From Agarivorans litoreus (lineage in GTDB: Bacteria; Pseudomonadota; Gammaproteobacteria; Enterobacterales; Celerinatantimonadaceae): a DNA stretch of 64,000 nucleotides. Each line of letters starts with the position of its first letter. The first letter of the stretch is position 1. The stretch covers positions 1,773,001 to 1,837,000 of the forward strand of contig NZ_BLPI01000001.1 in the NCBI RefSeq assembly GCF_019649015.1, given 5' to 3'. Below, in pieces: positions 38,594 to 48,477 of this stretch. Below the pieces are notes generated by a model that worked only from the letters and a program-made list of their open reading frames with translations, searched no databases and was not told the origin of the DNA. The position numbers and the translations under genes are program-made.

Positions 38594-40132
38594 CTATCCT
38601 TCGCGGGTGACCCGCAATACTTCTTCTAGGCTAGTAATGCCCTTCAGCACTTTATTTACCCCATCTTGTCGAATACTTGGGCAACTAGAGCGCACTGCAT
38701 TTTCAATTTCTTGTTCGCTGCTACCAGAGTGGATCATATCGCGCACTTCATCGGTAACCGGTAATAATTCATGAATACCAGTTCGTCCGCGATAGCCTGT
38801 GTTATTACAACTTTCACAGCCTACTGGGCGGTAAACTGTGGCATCTTTTGCAATACCTAACAGCTGATGCTCGTGCTCACTCACCAGATGGGCTTCGCAG
38901 CAATCTTGACATAAAGTACGTACTAAACGCTGCGCCAACACTGCCAATAAACTCGATGATAATAAAAACGGTTCAACTCCCATATCGCGTAAACGGGTCA
39001 CCGAACCAATCGCAGTATTGGTGTGCAGAGTAGATAATACTAAGTGACCAGTTAAACTAGCTTGCACCGCAATTTGCGCGGTTTCTAAGTCACGGATCTC
39101 ACCAATCATTACTACGTCTGGGTCTTGACGAAGAATAGCCCGCAAACCGCGTGCAAAAGTCATATCCACTTTGGTATTAACTTGGGTTTGACCGATGCCT
39201 TCAATATTAAATTCCACCGGGTCTTCTACGGTGAGAATGTTCCGATCTTTGGTATTAATGTCGTTAAGGCCAGCGTATAAGGTAGTACTTTTACCAGAAC
39301 CAGTTGGCCCAGTAACTAAAATAATACCGTGTGGTTTTTTTAGTAGATCGCTAATCACTTCGCGGTAGTTTTCTGCCAAGCCTAGGCTTTCAAGTTTCAA
39401 ACGCGAATTATTTTTATCTAGTAAACGCAGTACAACACGCTCGCCATGGCTAGATGGCATGGTTGAAACCCGCACATCTACGGCACGGCCAGCAATACGC
39501 AAAGAAATACGACCATCTTGCGGTACCCGCTTCTCAGCAATGTCTAAGCGCGCCATTACTTTAATACGCGAAACCAACAAAGCGGCAAGCTTGCGGTGCG
39601 GGCGTAAAATTTCACGCAATACGCCATCAATACGAAAACGAATCACCAGGGCTGCTTCAAAGGTTTCAATGTGAATATCACTGGCCCCTTCTTTAATCGC
39701 TTCACCTAACATGGCGTTAATCAATTTAATGATTGGTGCATCGTCTTCGGTTTCTAATAAGTCTTCATTTTCCGGAAGCTCTTCGGCCAAGGTATAGAAG
39801 TCCATATCGTTGCCGATATCTTCCATTAGCTGACGAGCTTGCGATGAATCTCGCTGGTAACCTTCGGTTAGGCGCTGTTCAAACTCTTCATCAGACAGTT
39901 GTTCGCAAGAAAATGTTTGCTGTAATACCCGACGTATTTCTAATAAGGCTTCTAACTCCACCTTAGAGTTATGGTAGACCTGCCAAGCGTCTTGTTTTTT
40001 CTCCAACATAACGCCGTAAGTTTTGGCAAACATATAAGGCAGCTGCCATCCTTCTACTCCTTCCATGTGCGGGGTATCAGATACCAAGGCCTTTTCATCT
40101 TCTAATACATTTAGCTCAGCATCTAAGTCCAT
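38594..40132 (-). CDS. gspE: Type II secretion ATPase GspE
   Basis: The 512-residue cytosolic motor has N-terminal GspL-binding domains and Walker [10 protein letters not shown] at 275-283. The Asp box is VEDPVEF, Walker B is [12 protein letters not shown], the His box is [13 protein letters not shown], and a four-cysteine zinc module follows (CQDC and CESC). ATP hydrolysis drives pseudopilus assembly. Its ATG overlaps the last base of the gspD stop. Confidence 0.96.
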   Translation of the reverse strand: MDLDAELNVLEDEKALVSDTPHMEGVEGWQLPYMFAKTYGVMLEKKQDAWQVYHNSKVELEALLEIRRVLQQTFSCEQLSDEEFEQRLTEGYQRDSSQARQLMEDIGNDMDFYTLAEELPENEDLLETEDDAPIIKLINAMLGEAIKEGASDIHIETFEAALVIRFRIDGVLREILRPHRKLAALLVSRIKVMARLDIAEKRVPQDGRISLRIAGRAVDVRVSTMPSSHGERVVLRLLDKNNSRLKLESLGLAENYREVISDLLKKPHGIILVTGPTGSGKSTTLYAGLNDINTKDRNILTVEDPVEFNIEGIGQTQVNTKVDMTFARGLRAILRQDPDVVMIGEIRDLETAQIAVQASLTGHLVLSTLHTNTAIGSVTRLRDMGVEPFLLSSSLLAVLAQRLVRTLCQDCCEAHLVSEHEHQLLGIAKDATVYRPVGCESCNNTGYRGRTGIHELLPVTDEVRDMIHSGSSEQEIENAVRSSCPSIRQDGVNKVLKGITSLEEVLRVTREG

Positions 40133-42231
40133 TACTCGGCACTCACTTGCTCTTTGTTTGTTTGCGCTTCTTTTAGTGCTTTTTCAGCTTCTTCTTTCTT
40201 TAGGCGTTCGTTCTTTTCTTTTAAGTAATCGATGTACTCTTGCACTTCTGGCGAAACATCATCGGTTGAGTTGAATTCTGGCAGTACCGGCACTTTAGTT
40301 TCAGGCATGAGAACCACACCTAACTCTTCACGTAACAACTGTTGGGCTCGGATTTGACTATATTTACGCGAACTAATGTTTTGCATGGTGACAGAGTCAC
40401 GAATAATAGTTGGACGAATAAAGATCATTAAATTACGTTTAACTTTTTTCGAGTTAGTTGAACGGAATAAGTGCCCTAATACTGGAATATCACCCAGTAG
40501 CGGAACTTTAGACTCACTCTCTTCAATTTGATCGTCTAACAAACCGCCTAAAATAACAGTATCGCCACTATCGACTAGCACTGTAGTTTGCAATTGACGT
40601 TTTGCAAATACCACATCCACTGACGTTTGGCCTTGCACCTTAGAGACTTCTTGTTCAATGGTCAGTTGAACCGCATTACCTTCGTTAATTTGCGGGGTGA
40701 CTTTTAGCTTGATACCCACTTCTTTACGATCAACCGTAGTAAAAGGATTATCGTTACTACTGCTAGACGCAGATCCGGTTAATACTGGCACCTCTTCGCC
40801 AACAGTAAAAAAAGCTTCTTTGTTGTCTAGCGTGGTAATCGATGGTGTTGCTAGCAAGTTAGAGCGCGAATCATTAGCAGCCGCTTGAACTAATAGGCCC
40901 CAGTCTGCACCATTAAAACCGAAAGCAGCGCCGGAGATTTTGGCCAAAGCACTAGCTAAGCCAGAGATGTCACCGGGAGTTTCTGGATTAACGGTACAGG
41001 TTTCACCAGTACAAACAGTAGATCCTGGCGTTGGCTGAGCATCATAAATACCAGCCCCTACTTCACTAATGGATACGCCAGCATCATTAAACTGAACACC
41101 ACCAGCTTTAGTGGCCCATTGCACACCAAGGCTAATACCATCACCTTCGGCTACTTCTACAATAATCGCTTCCACGTTTACTTGGGCACGGCGAATATCT
41201 AACTGGTTAATCACGCCCTCAAGGGTTCGCATGTTGTCTGGCTGAGCGGTAATTACCAAAGTATTGGTATCTTCGTGGGCTTCAATTGAGAAGTTGCCAC
41301 GTGAGTTGCTGGCATTGGTTTTCTTACTCCCACCAGCAGCTTCCGCCGCGACGGTCTCACTAACACCTTTAAGTACATCAACCAAGTCGCCTGCTTTGGC
41401 ATACTTCAAGTAAAAAACACGGGTATTACCGTAGGTTTCTAATTCACTATCAAGTTTTGCCACTAAGCGAACAATTCGTGCTCGCGCGCTAGGTTCACCC
41501 GATACCACAATACTGTTGGTGCGTTCATCCGCTACCACTTTTGGGATTAGCAAACTAGCAGTAGCGCCTTTTGCACCGGTACTTGCGGTAAGTGACTCGA
41601 TAATTCTGACTAATTCTCCCGCTGAGGCAAACTTAAGGCGAACAATATCCACCTCTTGGTCCCCGGCTTTATCTACTCGGCGAATAATTTCAACTAAACG
41701 ATTAACCACGGCTGCGCGGCCAGTAAGCATAATTACGTTTGATGGATCGTAGTGCACCACGTTACCGCCACCAGCATTATCATTTAGCTGGCGCAACAAA
41801 GGCGCTAGTTCACGTACCGATACATTGAGTACTGGTACCACTCGGGTAACCATTTCATCGCCCAAGGCTTGATCATCACGGTCAACCACCGGAATCGCTC
41901 CGGCTTTAGCGTCTTTAGCTCGCACAACTTTGGTTACGCCGTTTGGCATATCAATAACCGCAAAGCCATAAACGTCTAACACACTTAAGAAAAACTGATA
42001 GTACTGTTCTTCGGTCAATAAATCGTAACTACGCACATTAACCTTACCGCGTACCGCAGGGTCTACGATGATAGTTTTGTTGAGATTACGTCCAACCGTG
42101 GTAATGAATTCACTAATATCAGCGCCTTTAAAATTGGCAGAGAACTCGGTGGCACTCACGACACCACAAAGACCTAATCCAATTAGGCCAACAAGGCTGT
42201 GGCGAACAAAGCGTAAGGCTTGCAACTTCAT
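40132..42231 (-). CDS. gspD: Type II secretion outer-membrane secretin GspD
   Basis: The 699-residue secretin has a signal peptide (about 1-27, ending VSA), periplasmic domains N0 to N3, and the secretin domain with the gate segment and [15 protein letters not shown] near the end. The C-terminal tail is charged ([16 protein letters not shown]) and may be the pilotin-binding S-domain. A longer frame extends to 42294 inside gspC; the ATG at 42231 is chosen because it begins the signal peptide and follows GGAG. It forms the 15-mer outer-membrane channel. Confidence 0.95.
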   Translation of the reverse strand: MKLQALRFVRHSLVGLIGLGLCGVVSATEFSANFKGADISEFITTVGRNLNKTIIVDPAVRGKVNVRSYDLLTEEQYYQFFLSVLDVYGFAVIDMPNGVTKVVRAKDAKAGAIPVVDRDDQALGDEMVTRVVPVLNVSVRELAPLLRQLNDNAGGGNVVHYDPSNVIMLTGRAAVVNRLVEIIRRVDKAGDQEVDIVRLKFASAGELVRIIESLTASTGAKGATASLLIPKVVADERTNSIVVSGEPSARARIVRLVAKLDSELETYGNTRVFYLKYAKAGDLVDVLKGVSETVAAEAAGGSKKTNASNSRGNFSIEAHEDTNTLVITAQPDNMRTLEGVINQLDIRRAQVNVEAIIVEVAEGDGISLGVQWATKAGGVQFNDAGVSISEVGAGIYDAQPTPGSTVCTGETCTVNPETPGDISGLASALAKISGAAFGFNGADWGLLVQAAANDSRSNLLATPSITTLDNKEAFFTVGEEVPVLTGSASSSSNDNPFTTVDRKEVGIKLKVTPQINEGNAVQLTIEQEVSKVQGQTSVDVVFAKRQLQTTVLVDSGDTVILGGLLDDQIEESESKVPLLGDIPVLGHLFRSTNSKKVKRNLMIFIRPTIIRDSVTMQNISSRKYSQIRAQQLLREELGVVLMPETKVPVLPEFNSTDDVSPEVQEYIDYLKEKNERLKKEEAEKALKEAQTNKEQVSAE

Positions 42232-42250
42232 GTTTAAAAAATCTCCGGTA

Positions 42251-43138
42251 CTATTCATCTGGCAGGCTGAAAAATACATCCTGCAACTGGCCATTGCGCT
42301 CTACGGTAACAGTTATATCCGTTAGCTCCGCCATTTCTTGCATCACTTGCATTGCTTGCGCATTGTCGCGCAGGTCATATCCATTAAGAGCTACAGCTAA
42401 ATCATTTGCCTTCAAGCCCACTTGTTTAAACAAAGCAGCATCTTTACCGGGATTAATCCGATAACCACTTAAAGAGCCATCTTTACGAACCGGCGAAATA
42501 CGAATGTAATCGGTTAGCTTTGAAGGGTCTTTTAATACTTCTTTTACGTCGACAGTAGCTGAACTGCTATTGTTAGCGGCCTTAGGATTGCGCTTAGCAG
42601 TGTTTGTATTAGACCTAGATTGTGACGTTTTGTCTTCAGGATCGAGCAATAAACTCTCGTACACCCCACGATGCAGTAAAATAACACGATCAGTCTGAAT
42701 CTCTTTTATGACAGCTTGAGTACCGTTAATCGATTCATCTACACCATAGGTCTGTTGCTTGCCACGGTGTTCTATAATGGCAAGCGCTTTAGTTTGGTCA
42801 CTGCTTGCAACCAAACCTGAAAGAGTTAGCTTTAATGAGGTTTTGGGTGCATCAGTTGAAGCAGGCGCTTTAACAACTGGCGCAGCCTTTTTAGCTTGAT
42901 ACTCACCGAACAAATGTAACTTGGTTAGGCCAGATAAGTCTACTTGAGCTGCTTTATTACTAGATTGAACCTGCAGCGGAACCCAACGAAAAGCTGGTGA
43001 AGGCGTTGGCACTAATAACCAAGTAATAGACGCCAACTGATAAGCGGCAAAACACATCAATAGTAATGTGATAACTGCGCTGCTCTTTTGCGAAGGAACG
43101 TAACGAGCAAGTTGAGTAGAAAAAGATTTAATATCCAT
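42251..43138 (-). CDS. gspC: Type II secretion protein C
   Basis: The 295-residue bitopic protein has a membrane helix at about 22-44, the periplasmic homology region (LTKLHLFGEYQ, LTLSGLVASSDQTKALAIIEHRG) that binds the secretin N0 domain, a low-complexity linker and a C-terminal PDZ domain (ISPVRKDGSLSGYRINPGKDAALFKQVGL). It is the first gene of the gsp operon and helps select substrates. No gspAB or gspS gene accompanies it. Confidence 0.93.
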   Translation of the reverse strand: MDIKSFSTQLARYVPSQKSSAVITLLLMCFAAYQLASITWLLVPTPSPAFRWVPLQVQSSNKAAQVDLSGLTKLHLFGEYQAKKAAPVVKAPASTDAPKTSLKLTLSGLVASSDQTKALAIIEHRGKQQTYGVDESINGTQAVIKEIQTDRVILLHRGVYESLLLDPEDKTSQSRSNTNTAKRNPKAANNSSSATVDVKEVLKDPSKLTDYIRISPVRKDGSLSGYRINPGKDAALFKQVGLKANDLAVALNGYDLRDNAQAMQVMQEMAELTDITVTVERNGQLQDVFFSLPDE

Positions 43139-43146
43139 TTATTCGT

Positions 43147-43152
43147 TATAAT
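43147..43152 (+). promoter_or_regulatory. Perfect -10 hexamer ahead of the 58-codon small frame
   Basis: TATAAT at 43147-43152 is a consensus sigma70 -10 box, 37 bases upstream of the ATG at 43189. The -35 region is poor, so promoter activity is only a suggestion. Confidence 0.35.
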
Positions 43153-43188
43153 ACATCTGTCATCGTTAACCGATTCTCGATCATCCTT

Positions 43189-43365
43189 ATGAAAAAACTA
43201 TGGCAAGGCACCTCATACAGAGGGTTCTTCATTCTAAAGGGACTTAGGCGTAGAACAAGAGCCGCAAGTGTAAATTTTGCATTTAATTGGACTTTTATCA
43301 GTTTTCTGCTAGTTAACGCACTAATCCAAGCCATAGCTAGCACGCATAAAACTGATATAATTTAA
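43189..43365 (+). CDS. Candidate small membrane protein of 58 residues
   Basis: An ATG at 43189 opens a 58-codon frame ending at 43365 in the gap between divergent gspC and hslR. The product has a basic patch (KGLRRRTRAA) before a hydrophobic stretch at about residues 32-50 (FNWTFISFLLVNALIQAIA), the plan of a single-pass small membrane protein with the N-terminus inside. It has no good Shine-Dalgarno, but a TATAAT lies 37 bases upstream. I recognise no family. A 65-codon frame overlaps on the other strand and looks less protein-like. Confidence 0.4.
   Translation: MKKLWQGTSYRGFFILKGLRRRTRAASVNFAFNWTFISFLLVNALIQAIASTHKTDII
43357..43362 (+). promoter_or_regulatory. -10 box of the hslR-hslO promoter
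   Basis: TATAAT at 43357-43362 lies 35 bases upstream of the hslR ATG, at the end of the small frame. No good sigma70 -35 precedes it. Heat-shock sigma32 control would be expected from E. coli but no clear sigma32 pair was found. Confidence 0.4.
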
Positions 43366-43396
43366 TAGATAGTATATAAGCCAGCCAAGACTTAGC

Positions 43397-43792
43397 ATGA
43401 ATTCACAAAACTCTAACAACTCTGCACCACGCATCGACAAGTGGTTGTGGGCAGCACGATTTTATAAAACCCGCGGCTTAGCTCGAGATATGGTGATGGG
43501 CGGAAAAGTGCACTATAACCAGCAGCGTTGTAAGCCAAGTAGAAATGTAGAAGTGGGTGCTACTATTAGTTTGTGGCAAGGCCAACAACAAATAGAAGTA
43601 GTTGTGCAGCAGCTAAGTGATAAACGAGGCCCAGCGCCTCAAGCACAGCTACTATATCAAGAGACAGAACAAAGCCTTAAAAAGCGCGAGCAATATGCAA
43701 TGCAACGCAAGCTCATGGCACAAAACGCCAGCCCAGAACGTCGACCCGATAAAAAGCAACGTCGGCAAATTATTCAGTTTAAACAACAGTAG
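43397..43792 (+). CDS. hslR: Heat-shock protein 15 (ribosome-associated S4-domain protein)
   Basis: A 131-residue protein with an N-terminal S4 RNA-binding domain (RIDKWLWAARFYKTRGLARDMVMGGKVHYN) and a basic C-terminal tail (SPERRPDKKQRRQIIQF). Hsp15 binds free 50S subunits that carry stalled nascent chains with tRNA and takes part in their recycling. It begins a hslR-hslO pair, 13 bases apart, the same order as in E. coli. Confidence 0.94.
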   Translation: MNSQNSNNSAPRIDKWLWAARFYKTRGLARDMVMGGKVHYNQQRCKPSRNVEVGATISLWQGQQQIEVVVQQLSDKRGPAPQAQLLYQETEQSLKKREQYAMQRKLMAQNASPERRPDKKQRRQIIQFKQQ

Positions 43793-43805
43793 TCAGGCCT
43801 AAATC

Positions 43806-44687
43806 ATGAAGCAAGACATTCTAAATCGTTACTTATTCGAAGATTACAATCTACGTGGCGAATTGGTGCAATTGCAACAAAGCTACCAAGAAATCATCGA
43901 ACAACAAAATTACCCAGCGCCTGTGCAAACCTTATTAGGCGAAATGCTAGCAGCAACTTGCTTGCTAACCGCAACCTTAAAGTTTGAAGGCGATATAACC
44001 GTGCAATTACAAGGTAATGGCCCACTAAGTGTGCTAGCTGTAAGTGGTACCGACCAACAACAAATGCGCGGCATTGCACGTTATGAAGGCGCTATCGACC
44101 CAACTATTGGCTTTGCCGATTTAGTGGGTCAAGGGCACATTGTGATTACTATCACCCCTACTCAAGGCGAGCGCTACCAAGGCATCGTAGAAATCAATCC
44201 ACAAGGCGTTGCAGCCAGCATCGAAGCCTACTTCCAGCAATCAGAGCAACTAAATACTAAGCTTTGGTTATTCACTGGCATGTTTGATGGCCGCCCTCAC
44301 GCTAGCGGTTTGTTTTTACAAGCATTGCCAGCCAGCAAAGAAGAAGATGCAGAGCACTTTGAACTCATATCCACCTTAAGTGAAACAACCACCGCTCAAG
44401 AGAGTTTTGAATTAGATGCAGAACAACTTCTATTCCGCCTGTATCACGAACACAAAGTGCGCGTTTACGAGCCACAAGATGTTTGCTTCAAATGCAGCTG
44501 TTCACAAGAACGTTGCGAAACCGCTTTAGCTAATATTGATCACAAAGAATTGCTCGAAATTTGCCATGAAAGAGGCCATATTTCGATGCATTGTGACTAC
44601 TGCGGACACGACTATAGTTTTAACGAAGCCGACATTGAAAACATTTTCACGCGCAATATATCGACAAACCCTGCCAAAATTCATTAA
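43806..44687 (+). CDS. hslO: Redox-regulated molecular chaperone Hsp33
   Basis: The 293-residue chaperone has the Hsp33 N-terminal core with GEMLAATCLLTATLKFEGDITVQLQGNGPL and a C-terminal zinc switch of four cysteines arranged CxC (CFKCSC region) and, about 30 residues later, CDYC. Oxidation releases zinc and activates holdase function during oxidative heat stress. Second gene of the hslR-hslO pair. Confidence 0.95.
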   Translation: MKQDILNRYLFEDYNLRGELVQLQQSYQEIIEQQNYPAPVQTLLGEMLAATCLLTATLKFEGDITVQLQGNGPLSVLAVSGTDQQQMRGIARYEGAIDPTIGFADLVGQGHIVITITPTQGERYQGIVEINPQGVAASIEAYFQQSEQLNTKLWLFTGMFDGRPHASGLFLQALPASKEEDAEHFELISTLSETTTAQESFELDAEQLLFRLYHEHKVRVYEPQDVCFKCSCSQERCETALANIDHKELLEICHERGHISMHCDYCGHDYSFNEADIENIFTRNISTNPAKIH

Positions 44688-44694
44688 ACTGACC

Positions 44695-44726
44695 TTAGGA
44701 AGTGCGGTGGCAATCGCATTTCCTAA
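44695..44726 (+). terminator. Hairpin after hslO
   Basis: TTAGGAAGTGCG (44695-44706) pairs with CGCATTTCCTAA (44715-44726) with one G-T pair. It lies 7 bases after the stop. There is no T run, so it may stabilise or weakly terminate the transcript. Confidence 0.5.
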
Positions 44727-44866
44727 ATAGAACCCTAATAACCATAAAAAAAGTGCTGGTAATTTGACCCCCCTCTCTTTTTGGTACCACTAAAGGGATA
44801 GAATCAGAGCCAACACCCAATAAAAAAACAATATAAATCTTACCTCTCTACCTACAGGAGACTGCT

Positions 44867-46492
44867 ATGCTTGACGTTGCAGAAAAAGATCAGGTTATCG
44901 ACCTGGCTCAATACGGCATTAAAGATGTGTCGGACGTGGTGTACAACCCCTCATACGAAGAACTATTCAAGGAAGAAACTCGACCAGAGCTCACGGGCTA
45001 CGAACGCGGTATTGTTACTAAAACAGGTGCTGTTGCTGTAGACACAGGGATCTTCACTGGGCGCTCGCCAAAAGATAAATACATCGTACTTGACGATACC
45101 ACCCGCGACAGCATGTGGTGGACCTCTGAACAAGCTAAAAACGACAACAAGCCAATAGATCCCGCGGTTTGGGCCGACCTTAAAAAAACCGTGACCGACC
45201 AACTCTCTGGCAAACGTTTGTTTGTGGTAGACACCTTCTGTGGTGCTAATCCAGATACTCGTTTAAAAGTACGCTTTATTGTTGAAGTGGCATGGCAAGC
45301 TCACTTTGTGACCAATATGTTCATTCGCCCAAGCGCTGCAGAGCTAGAAGACTATGAGCCAGACTTCGTAGTAATGAACGGATCTAAAACCACCAACAAA
45401 AAGTGGAAAGAACACGGCCTAAATTCTGAAAACTTCACTGTATTTAACATGACAGAGAAAATGCAAGTGATTGGTGGTACATGGTACGGCGGCGAAATGA
45501 AGAAAGGCATGTTCGCCATGATGAACTACTACTTACCACTCAAGGGTATGGCCTCCATGCACTGCTCGGCCAACGTCGGAGAGGCCGGCGACACGGCTAT
45601 TTTCTTTGGTTTATCTGGTACCGGTAAAACCACTCTATCTACCGATCCGAAACGCCAATTGATTGGTGATGATGAGCACGGTTGGGATGACGAAGGTGTA
45701 TTTAACTTTGAAGGGGGCTGCTACGCTAAAACCATTAAGTTAAGTAAAGAAGCCGAGCCCGATATCTACAACGCCATCAAGCGAGATGCTTTGTTAGAAA
45801 ACGTGACGGTGCGCAATGATGGTAGCGTAAACTACGATGACGGTTCTAAAACCGAAAATACACGAGTTTCTTACCCCATTCATCACATCGAAAATATCGT
45901 TAAGCCAGTGTCTAAAGCAGGCCATGCGAAGAAAGTTATTTTCTTAACCGCCGATGCCTTTGGTGTATTACCGCCAGTAGCGAAACTTACTCCAGAGCAA
46001 ACAAAGTACCACTTCTTATCTGGCTTTACTGCCAAATTAGCGGGTACAGAGCGCGGCATCACTGAGCCAACCCCTACCTTCTCGGCATGTTTTGGCGCAG
46101 CCTTCCTTACATTACACCCAACTAAATACGCCGAAGTATTAGTTAAACGTATGGAAGCCGCAGGAGCAGAAGCTTACTTAGTAAATACCGGTTGGAATGG
46201 CACAGGCAAACGTATTTCAATTCAAGATACTCGCGCAATTATTGACGCCATTTTGGATGGTTCGATTGAACAGCAAGAAACCAAGCAGTTGCCAATCTTT
46301 AATCTAGAAATACCTACAGCCCTTCCTGGTGCAGATAGCGAGATCCTCGACCCTCGCGATACTTACCAAGATCCATTGCAGTGGGAAAGCAAAGCAGAAG
46401 ATTTAGCCCAGCGCTTTATCAAAAACTTTGCTAAGTACACCGACAATGCCGAAGGTCAAGCACTAGTAGCTGCTGGACCACAACTGGACTAG
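44867..46492 (+). CDS. pckA: Phosphoenolpyruvate carboxykinase (ATP)
   Basis: The 541-residue enzyme converts oxaloacetate and ATP to phosphoenolpyruvate, opening gluconeogenesis. It has the substrate Arg in [10 protein letters not shown], the P-loop GLSGTGKTT beginning at residue 248, the metal-site DDEHGWDD, and [10 protein letters not shown] good Shine-Dalgarno (AGGAG) precedes the ATG. It follows hslO as in E. coli, with its own 180-base leader and terminator. Confidence 0.96.
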   Translation: MLDVAEKDQVIDLAQYGIKDVSDVVYNPSYEELFKEETRPELTGYERGIVTKTGAVAVDTGIFTGRSPKDKYIVLDDTTRDSMWWTSEQAKNDNKPIDPAVWADLKKTVTDQLSGKRLFVVDTFCGANPDTRLKVRFIVEVAWQAHFVTNMFIRPSAAELEDYEPDFVVMNGSKTTNKKWKEHGLNSENFTVFNMTEKMQVIGGTWYGGEMKKGMFAMMNYYLPLKGMASMHCSANVGEAGDTAIFFGLSGTGKTTLSTDPKRQLIGDDEHGWDDEGVFNFEGGCYAKTIKLSKEAEPDIYNAIKRDALLENVTVRNDGSVNYDDGSKTENTRVSYPIHHIENIVKPVSKAGHAKKVIFLTADAFGVLPPVAKLTPEQTKYHFLSGFTAKLAGTERGITEPTPTFSACFGAAFLTLHPTKYAEVLVKRMEAAGAEAYLVNTGWNGTGKRISIQDTRAIIDAILDGSIEQQETKQLPIFNLEIPTALPGADSEILDPRDTYQDPLQWESKAEDLAQRFIKNFAKYTDNAEGQALVAAGPQLD

Positions 46493-46507
46493 TTAAACGC
46501 TAAGCAT

Positions 46508-46535
46508 AAAAAACCAGCCCGCAGGCTGGTTTTTT
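46508..46535. terminator. Bidirectional terminator between pckA and the potF-like gene
   Basis: AAAAAACCAGCC (46508-46519) pairs with GGCTGGTTTTTT (46524-46535) around a four-base loop, between converging genes. Confidence 0.92.
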
Positions 46536-46546
46536 ATATCCGAATC

Positions 46547-47644
46547 TTAACGACCCGATTTAAATTTGGTCCACAAACGGGTACGAGTGCGCTCAACTTT
46601 TGGTGGGATACTCACAAAACCAAACAAGTGCTCAGACGCTTCTTCGGTTGGGTAAATGCCTTCGTGGCCGGCAATTTCTGGGTCAATTAAGGCTGTCGCT
46701 TTAAGATTAGGATTGGCATACCAAACGTAATCAGTCACCTTGGCAATCACTTCTGGGCGTAATACATAGTTAATAAAGGCATGAGCATTTTCTGGGTGCT
46801 TGGCATCTTTAGGAATGGCAAACATATCAAACCACACACCTGCGCCTTCTTTAGGAATGATGTATTCAAGCTCAACACCATTGTTTGCTTCGGCAGCACG
46901 GTCGCCAGCCATTAATACATCGCCAGACCAACCAATCGCGACACAAATGTCGCCACTGGCTAAATCGTTAATGTACTGCGAAGAGTGGAAGTATCGAATG
47001 CTCGGGCGTAGTTGCTCCATTAAGCTTTCAATCTCACCTTTGTAATCGGCCGATTTACTGCTGTTTGGCTCTTTGCCCATGTAGTTGAGCATAGACGCCA
47101 CTACTTCACTTGGCGCATCTAAATAAGCAATACCACACTGGCTTAACTTAGCGGCAATTTCAGGGTCAAACACTAAAGACCAAGAATCTAGCTCTGCATC
47201 TTCACCTAAAATCTCTTTCACCTTATTCACGTTGTAACCAATGCCGGTGGTACCCCACATATAAGGAATACCGTATAGATTACCCGGATCGTAAGCTTCT
47301 AAGGTAGCGAGCAATTTAGGATCAAGGTTGTCCCAATTGCTTAGCAGGCTGCGATCTAGCTTTTGATAAACCCCTGCCGTAATTTGACGAGCATAAAAAT
47401 CGTGCGACGGTGAAACAATATCAAAGCCAGTACTGCCAGATAGTAACTTAGCTTCTAATACTTCATTGGAATCAAATACATCATACACAACTTTAATACC
47501 GGTTTCTTTTTCAAACTCAGCAATGGTGTCTTCGGCAATATAATCAGTCCAATTATAAACATTTAGTACTTTCTCTTCTTGAGCAATTACTCCGCCAGCA
47601 TTAATAGCCAACAGGCTTACCAGCAACATGTTTAGTTTATTCAC
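46547..47644 (-). CDS. potF: Putrescine-binding periplasmic protein (PotF-like), orphan
   Basis: The 365-residue protein has a signal peptide (about 1-21) and matches PotF along its length: VYNWTDYIAEDTIAEFEKETGIKVVYDVFDSNE..., GIPYMWGTTGIGYNV, FHSSQYINDLASGDICVAIGWSGDV and the C-terminal RTRLWTKFKSG. PotF binds putrescine for the PotGHI importer. Here no permease or ATPase gene is next to it. A short MITE-like repeat lies 34 bases upstream of the start. Confidence 0.9.
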   Translation of the reverse strand: MNKLNMLLVSLLAINAGGVIAQEEKVLNVYNWTDYIAEDTIAEFEKETGIKVVYDVFDSNEVLEAKLLSGSTGFDIVSPSHDFYARQITAGVYQKLDRSLLSNWDNLDPKLLATLEAYDPGNLYGIPYMWGTTGIGYNVNKVKEILGEDAELDSWSLVFDPEIAAKLSQCGIAYLDAPSEVVASMLNYMGKEPNSSKSADYKGEIESLMEQLRPSIRYFHSSQYINDLASGDICVAIGWSGDVLMAGDRAAEANNGVELEYIIPKEGAGVWFDMFAIPKDAKHPENAHAFINYVLRPEVIAKVTDYVWYANPNLKATALIDPEIAGHEGIYPTEEASEHLFGFVSIPPKVERTRTRLWTKFKSGR

Positions 47645-47677
47645 TCATGCAATCCTCGTGGTGGTGTGATAATTATT

Positions 47678-47743
47678 GTCTGTAGATCTTCGCGCTTAAA
47701 CATTGTGTGAGAAAAACCAGCTCGAAAGATCAACAGCCCCCTA
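47678..47743. repeat. MITE-like element, short form, copy 3 (degenerate)
   Basis: This 66-base segment aligns with the short copy at 55985-56049 over its whole length, with several substitutions; the right half (CCAGCTCGAAAGATCAACAG) is nearly identical to the right end of the long copies. It lies immediately upstream of the potF-like gene, between it and the dksA-like gene. Confidence 0.65.
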
Positions 47744-48006
47744 ATCACGCAATAGTTAATTTAGTGTAGTAAAGCTTTCACCTCAGGCAAAACCAGTTAA
47801 ATTTAGCCTGTAATGAAATCTCGCGAGATAGTAACGGTAAATTTATCTAAACCCAAGTGCTGGCTGGCTAACAATTATCCAAAAAAGCGCTTTGAAAAGG
47901 CTTTACACACCGCTAAAATTGACGATTAACTAAATTTTTGAGTTAACTGCGTGCATACAGGACTAAGTCGCGCTTAACACATATAGGAAGGAAGACTTTC
48001 AAAACA
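47744..48006. other. Intergenic region upstream of the dksA-like gene
   Basis: About 260 AT-rich bases without a coding frame. It contains a 12-base perfect palindrome ATCTCGCGAGAT at 47818-47829, a possible operator. AGGAAGGAAG near 47991 is the ribosome site region of the dksA-like gene. Confidence 0.4.
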
Positions 48007-48366
48007 ATGATTAGCGACCAACAAATAGAGACTATTCGTCTGCAACTCGTCGAGCAATTGAACGAAACTGAACAACGTCTTGAGCAAGACAGCCAGCTAT
48101 TTAAAGACAAAGAAGATTCTGGTGATGACGTAGACCGCGCCAATCAGGAAGAGTCTCAACAACTGCAGTTGAACCGTCGCCAACACGACCTTGCCCATGT
48201 TAAAAGCATTAAAGATGCATTACGCAGGATTGAAGAACAAGACTACGGATTTTGTGAGGGCTGTGGCGAAGACATTAGCGTTGCCCGTTTAAATGCCCGT
48301 CCAGAGTCTCGCTACTGCATCGATTGCCAAGATTATCGCGAACGTAAGAACAGCCAATACGCTTAA
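48007..48366 (+). CDS. DksA/TraR-family zinc-finger protein (short)
   Basis: The 119-residue protein has an N-terminal coiled coil with the tip motif DxxDRA (D40-D43, DDVDRA) that in DksA reaches into the RNA polymerase secondary channel. A four-cysteine zinc finger follows (C83, C86, C104, C107). It is shorter than DksA (151), mainly at the N-terminus, so it is a paralogue-type DksA-like factor, not DksA itself. It may modulate transcription with or without ppGpp. It stands alone 111 bases before pyrB. Confidence 0.85.
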   Translation: MISDQQIETIRLQLVEQLNETEQRLEQDSQLFKDKEDSGDDVDRANQEESQQLQLNRRQHDLAHVKSIKDALRRIEEQDYGFCEGCGEDISVARLNARPESRYCIDCQDYRERKNSQYA

Positions 48367-48434
48367 TTGAGCCATTTAGCTAAATAATCTTAGTATTCCT
48401 CATTAAGATCATATTCACTGACTCTGCTCGCTGT

Positions 48435-48461
48435 TATAATTCTGTTCCGATTTCACATCGG
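48435..48461 (+). promoter_or_regulatory. pyrBI promoter -10 and short leader hairpin
   Basis: TATAAT at 48435-48440 predicts a start near 48447, where CCGAT-TTCAC-ATCGG (48447-48461) can fold. The leader is only about 31 bases, so the long leader peptide and attenuator of the E. coli pyrBI operon have no room here. Confidence 0.5.
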
Positions 48462-48477
48462 ATTAGGATCTGCGAGC

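Noticed and set aside
42232-42294. Longer N-terminus for GspD
   Set aside because: It would lie mostly within gspC and displace the signal peptide from the N-terminus.
43146-43343. A 65-codon minus-strand frame in the gspC-hslR gap
   Set aside because: It has no ribosome site or recognisable features and overlaps the more protein-like plus-strand 58-codon frame; gspC's leader runs through it.
47818-47829. Palindrome ATCTCGCGAGAT as a defined operator
   Set aside because: A single 12-base palindrome without a second site or a known regulator match; kept only as a note on the intergenic region.
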